From F23-D06 sp045116675 (lineage in GTDB: Bacteria; Bacteroidota; Bacteroidia; Bacteroidales; WCHB1-69), in assembly GCA_045116675.1 (NCBI GenBank), contig JBGUMF010000051.1:1-16231 (forward strand): 16,231 bases of DNA, in the 5' to 3' direction. The notes beneath the pieces were generated by a model. That model had not been told where the DNA came from. It was given only the letters and a program-made list of their open reading frames with translations, and did not search any database. The stretch's first letter is position 1. The number at the start of each line of letters is the position of its first letter. A program made the translations under genes and the position numbers. Below are positions 14,503 to 16,231 of the stretch, piece by piece.

Positions 14503-15030
14503 ATGAAAAAGATTATCAACCCCTGGGTGGGAAATACCAACGGCTACAACTGTTTCGGGTGCGACCCGAACAACCCGATGGGTATGCGGATGGATTTCTA
14601 CTGGGACGGAGAGGATGTGGTGTCGGTGTGGAAGGCCGGTGCGAACCATGTGAGCTGGATCGACACACTGCACGGCGGCTTGCAGGCCACCCTGCTGGAT
14701 GAGATCTGCGGTTGGGTGGTCTTCTACCAGTTGCAGACATCGGGCGTGACGGCCAAGATGGAAATGCGCTACCGCAAGCCCGTGAGCACGCTATGGCCGT
14801 ATATATTGCTGCGCGCCCGCTTGGTGGAACAGAAACGCACGCTGGCCGTCGTCAAGGGCGAGATCTGGAGCCCCGACGGCGTGTTATGTGCCGAATGTAC
14901 CTGCACCTATTTTGTGTATGCTACGGAAAAAGCTATTGAAATGGGGTATGAGCCCGCGTTGCTGGACAATGAGGATGTTGACTTACAGGAGGTAATCCGT
15001 CGGCGAGTCTATAAGGACATCCGCCGGTAA
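14503..15030 (+). CDS. PaaI-like hotdog-fold acyl-CoA thioesterase
   Basis: This 175-residue cytoplasmic protein fits the PaaI/hotdog thioesterase family, which hydrolyses acyl-CoA esters. The N-terminus has the NCFGCDPNNPMGMRMDFYW signature (16-34) seen in many PaaI-like and THEM4-like proteins. The active-site region follows as WIDTLHGGLQATLLDEICGW, with His57-Gly58-Gly59 and Asp66 in the HGG...D motif, and the fold continues with MEMRYRKPV, a typical hotdog strand. The last 30 residues (MGYEPALLDNEDVDLQEVIR) are a charged tail beyond the domain. The acyl substrate cannot be predicted. It lies 12 bp after the TPR gene and converges on the minus-strand hydrolase with 39 bp between stops and no clear terminator. 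Confidence 0.8.
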   Translation: MKKIINPWVGNTNGYNCFGCDPNNPMGMRMDFYWDGEDVVSVWKAGANHVSWIDTLHGGLQATLLDEICGWVVFYQLQTSGVTAKMEMRYRKPVSTLWPYILLRARLVEQKRTLAVVKGEIWSPDGVLCAECTCTYFVYATEKAIEMGYEPALLDNEDVDLQEVIRRRVYKDIRR

Positions 15031-15069
15031 GCTCATTTCACAGTTTATGGCCAATTCCTAAAAAAAGGA

Positions 15070-15741
15070 TTACCGTGCGAGGGACAGCGTCCCGACTCTC
15101 TTCAGTCTTTTGGACTCCGACATGTCATTGGGGTTTGTCCCTGGCACGTCTTGTGGAATCGGCTGGTTAATCAGCTTGAAAAGTTGTACCCAGTAGATAG
15201 GGTAGGTGCCGTCGGGGGCCTTGAAGTTCATCGGGGCGGCCTTGAACAGGTGTCGACCCTTGGGGGTGATGTATGCGTCGCGCACCAGTTCGCTGCAGTA
15301 GCGGGCCTCGTTGTCAGGCAGGAAGTAGATGTCGTAAGGCAGTCCGCAGAAGCGTTTGGCGTTCTCCACATAGTCGGCGGCGTGCCGGTTGTTCTTCAGT
15401 CTTAACACGTTGAGTAGTGGCAGCGTGCCGTCTTTGAGTGTGAAATCTGCCAGAAAGGTGTCGAGCGGGTGTCGGTCCACGCCGTGTTTGATGGTGGCAT
15501 CGATGATCCAGATTCTGCCGGCCTTGTCCACTTCCAGAATGGCCACATGGATGTAGTTGATTTCCCCCTCTTTGCCAGTAGCCTGCGTGATGGCCGCATC
15601 CATGCTGGCGGAGTCATCTTCTATTCTGTACGACATTGGCAGTCCCACGAAAAGAAGGTCGCCGTTGCGCGGCTGCACGTCTTGCCCGAAAGTCAGGGCG
15701 TTTGCTAATAGGCAGAGAATGAGGCAGGTGATTTTTCTCAT
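15070..15741 (-). CDS. Exported YiiX/C92-like permuted papain-fold hydrolase
   Basis: This 223-residue protein has a signal peptide (MRKITCLILCLLANALTFG, cleavage before Gln20 or nearby) and a circularly permuted NlpC/P60-type papain fold. The family pattern is present: GDLLFVG (27-33) at the start, the catalytic His65 in NYIHVAILE, and the catalytic Cys149 in ARYCSELVRDAY, with His before Cys as in YiiX. IDATIKHGV and FCGLPYDIYFL match other conserved strands. YiiX-like enzymes are proposed cysteine hydrolases or amidases acting on cell-wall peptides or lipids; the substrate here is unknown. I chose the ATG at 15739-15741 because the signal peptide starts there and a -7 box lies 20 bases upstream; a longer reading would cover that promoter. 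Confidence 0.8.
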   Translation of the reverse strand: MRKITCLILCLLANALTFGQDVQPRNGDLLFVGLPMSYRIEDDSASMDAAITQATGKEGEINYIHVAILEVDKAGRIWIIDATIKHGVDRHPLDTFLADFTLKDGTLPLLNVLRLKNNRHAADYVENAKRFCGLPYDIYFLPDNEARYCSELVRDAYITPKGRHLFKAAPMNFKAPDGTYPIYWVQLFKLINQPIPQDVPGTNPNDMSESKRLKRVGTLSLAR

Positions 15742-15761
15742 ACGGGGAAATATTTGGCGGG

Positions 15762-15769
15762 CAAAGATA
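15762..15769 (-). promoter_or_regulatory. Bacteroidetes-type -7 box (TATCTTTG, minus strand) of the YiiX-like gene
   Basis: Read on the minus strand this is TATCTTTG, identical to the boxes before recQ and the alcohol dehydrogenase. It predicts a leader of about 13 bases before the ATG at 15741. A -33 TTTG is not evident. Confidence 0.5.
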
Positions 15770-15811
15770 ATGTTTTTGTCGGGAAAGGGAATTGTAAGGA
15801 TGTGATGGAAC

Positions 15812-15845
15812 AAAAAAGGGGCCGAAGCTCAGCTTCGGCCCCTTT
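15812..15845 (-). terminator. Rho-independent terminator of the T9SS cargo gene
   Basis: Arms AAAGGGGCCGAAG and CTTCGGCCCCTTT (13 bp) close a 5-base loop. On the minus strand the hairpin runs into six T residues (A-run 15812-15817 on plus). It lies 28 bp after the cargo gene stop. Confidence 0.9.
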
Positions 15846-15872
15846 GCACGTTATTATCGTTTTGTAGTGGGA

Positions 15873-16231
15873 TTATTTCTTTACGAAGTTCTTCGTCACC
15901 ACACCCTTTTCAGTGCTGATGCGCACGAAGTACATGCCCGCAGACAGCTCTCTGACATCAATATCTGCCGTATTGCCGTTCACCTCAACTGTCTTCAACA
16001 GTTTTCCATACACATCGTAAACCTGAACATTTTTAATTATTAATTGTTCATTATTAATTGTAAACTGTCCGTTGTTCGGGTTCGGGTAGAGGCTGGTAGC
16101 CAGCTCGTAGTCGGCGATACCATCCGGTGCTGTGGTGAAGGTGGCTGTGTTGGAAGCATCGCTTTGGCCGTTGGCGCAGTTGGCGACCACATATACGGAG
16201 TAGGTCGTCTCCGGCTGCAGACCTGTTAGCA
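15873..16231 (-). CDS. T9SS-secreted protein, C-terminal part (FN3 end plus type A sorting domain); 5' end outside window
   Basis: The open frame continues through the window's right edge, so only the last 118 or so residues are visible. They begin with the end of a fibronectin type III domain (LTGLQPETTYSVYVVANCAN, ending NTATFTT). A linker APDGIADYELATS leads to a T9SS type A C-terminal sorting domain: LYPNPNNGQFTI, VQVYDVYGKLLKTVEV, ADIDVRELSAGMYFVRIS, ending VTKNFVKK. Family knowledge: this domain directs passage through the T9SS outer-membrane pore and is then cleaved, often with attachment to A-LPS. Between FTI and VQVYD, about ten residues (NNEQLIIKN) are encoded by the heptamer repeat at 16035-16062. 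The catalytic or binding part of the protein is not visible. Confidence 0.9.
   Translation of the reverse strand, partial: LTGLQPETTYSVYVVANCANGQSDASNTATFTTAPDGIADYELATSLYPNPNNGQFTINNEQLIIKNVQVYDVYGKLLKTVEVNGNTADIDVRELSAGMYFVRISTEKGVVTKNFVKK
16035..16062 (-). repeat. Heptamer array, copy C, inside the T9SS sorting-domain coding sequence
   Basis: On the coding (minus) strand the 7-mers TACAATT, AATAATG, AACAATT, AATAATT run in register, followed by a decayed AAAAATG. This is the same unit and phase as copies A and B, in the sense orientation of the gene, and it is translated in frame as part of TINNEQLIIKN. Confidence 0.75.

Overview
The window looks like part of a chromosome from an uncultured member of the Bacteroidetes, most likely Bacteroidales. 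It carries core components of the type IX secretion system (PorM/GldM and PorN/GldN), a protein ending in a T9SS type A sorting domain, a FISUMP-domain surface protein and a DUF3109 protein. Several genes also have the TAnnTTTG -7 box typical of this phylum and lack strong Shine-Dalgarno sites. All genes look intact except the two cut by the window edges. I see no transposase, phage gene, CRISPR array, tRNA or rRNA.

Layout. (1) 1-1587: the 3' end of porM/gldM, then porN/gldN, closed by a strong terminator; this is the end of the T9SS core operon. (2) 1587-4907: two single genes, each behind its own -7 box: hldD (ADP-heptose epimerase for LPS core) and recQ (DNA helicase with HRDC and a C-terminal helix-turn-helix extension). 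(3) 4908-6394: two small membrane-anchored envelope genes (an OmpH/Skp-like coiled-coil protein and a MORN-repeat protein) bracketed on both sides by a degenerate 7-bp AT-rich repeat array. (4) 6503-7932: a tryptophanase (indole-forming by its active-site residues) with its own terminator. (5) 7951-10545: a cysteine-rich DUF3109 gene converging on and overlapping htpG (Hsp90), then a compact divergent promoter region. (6) 10546-13240: a YqhD-like iron-containing alcohol dehydrogenase and a secreted FISUMP protein with an internal T9SS-CTD-like module. (7) 13241-15030: a roughly 240-bp leader region with possible alternative RNA pairings, then a two-gene unit encoding a periplasmic TPR protein and a PaaI-like thioesterase. 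(8) 15070-16231, minus strand: a YiiX/C92-like permuted papain-fold hydrolase and the C-terminus of a T9SS cargo protein with a fibronectin type III end.

Most of this is ordinary Bacteroidetes housekeeping and envelope biology. The PorM/PorN machinery at the left would be expected to export the cargo protein at the right. The least explained signal is the heptamer repeat. It occurs three times: twice flanking the two-gene envelope cassette, once supplying the stop codon of a gene, and once inside the coding sequence of the T9SS sorting domain, where it is translated in frame. I found no clearly novel multi-gene system.
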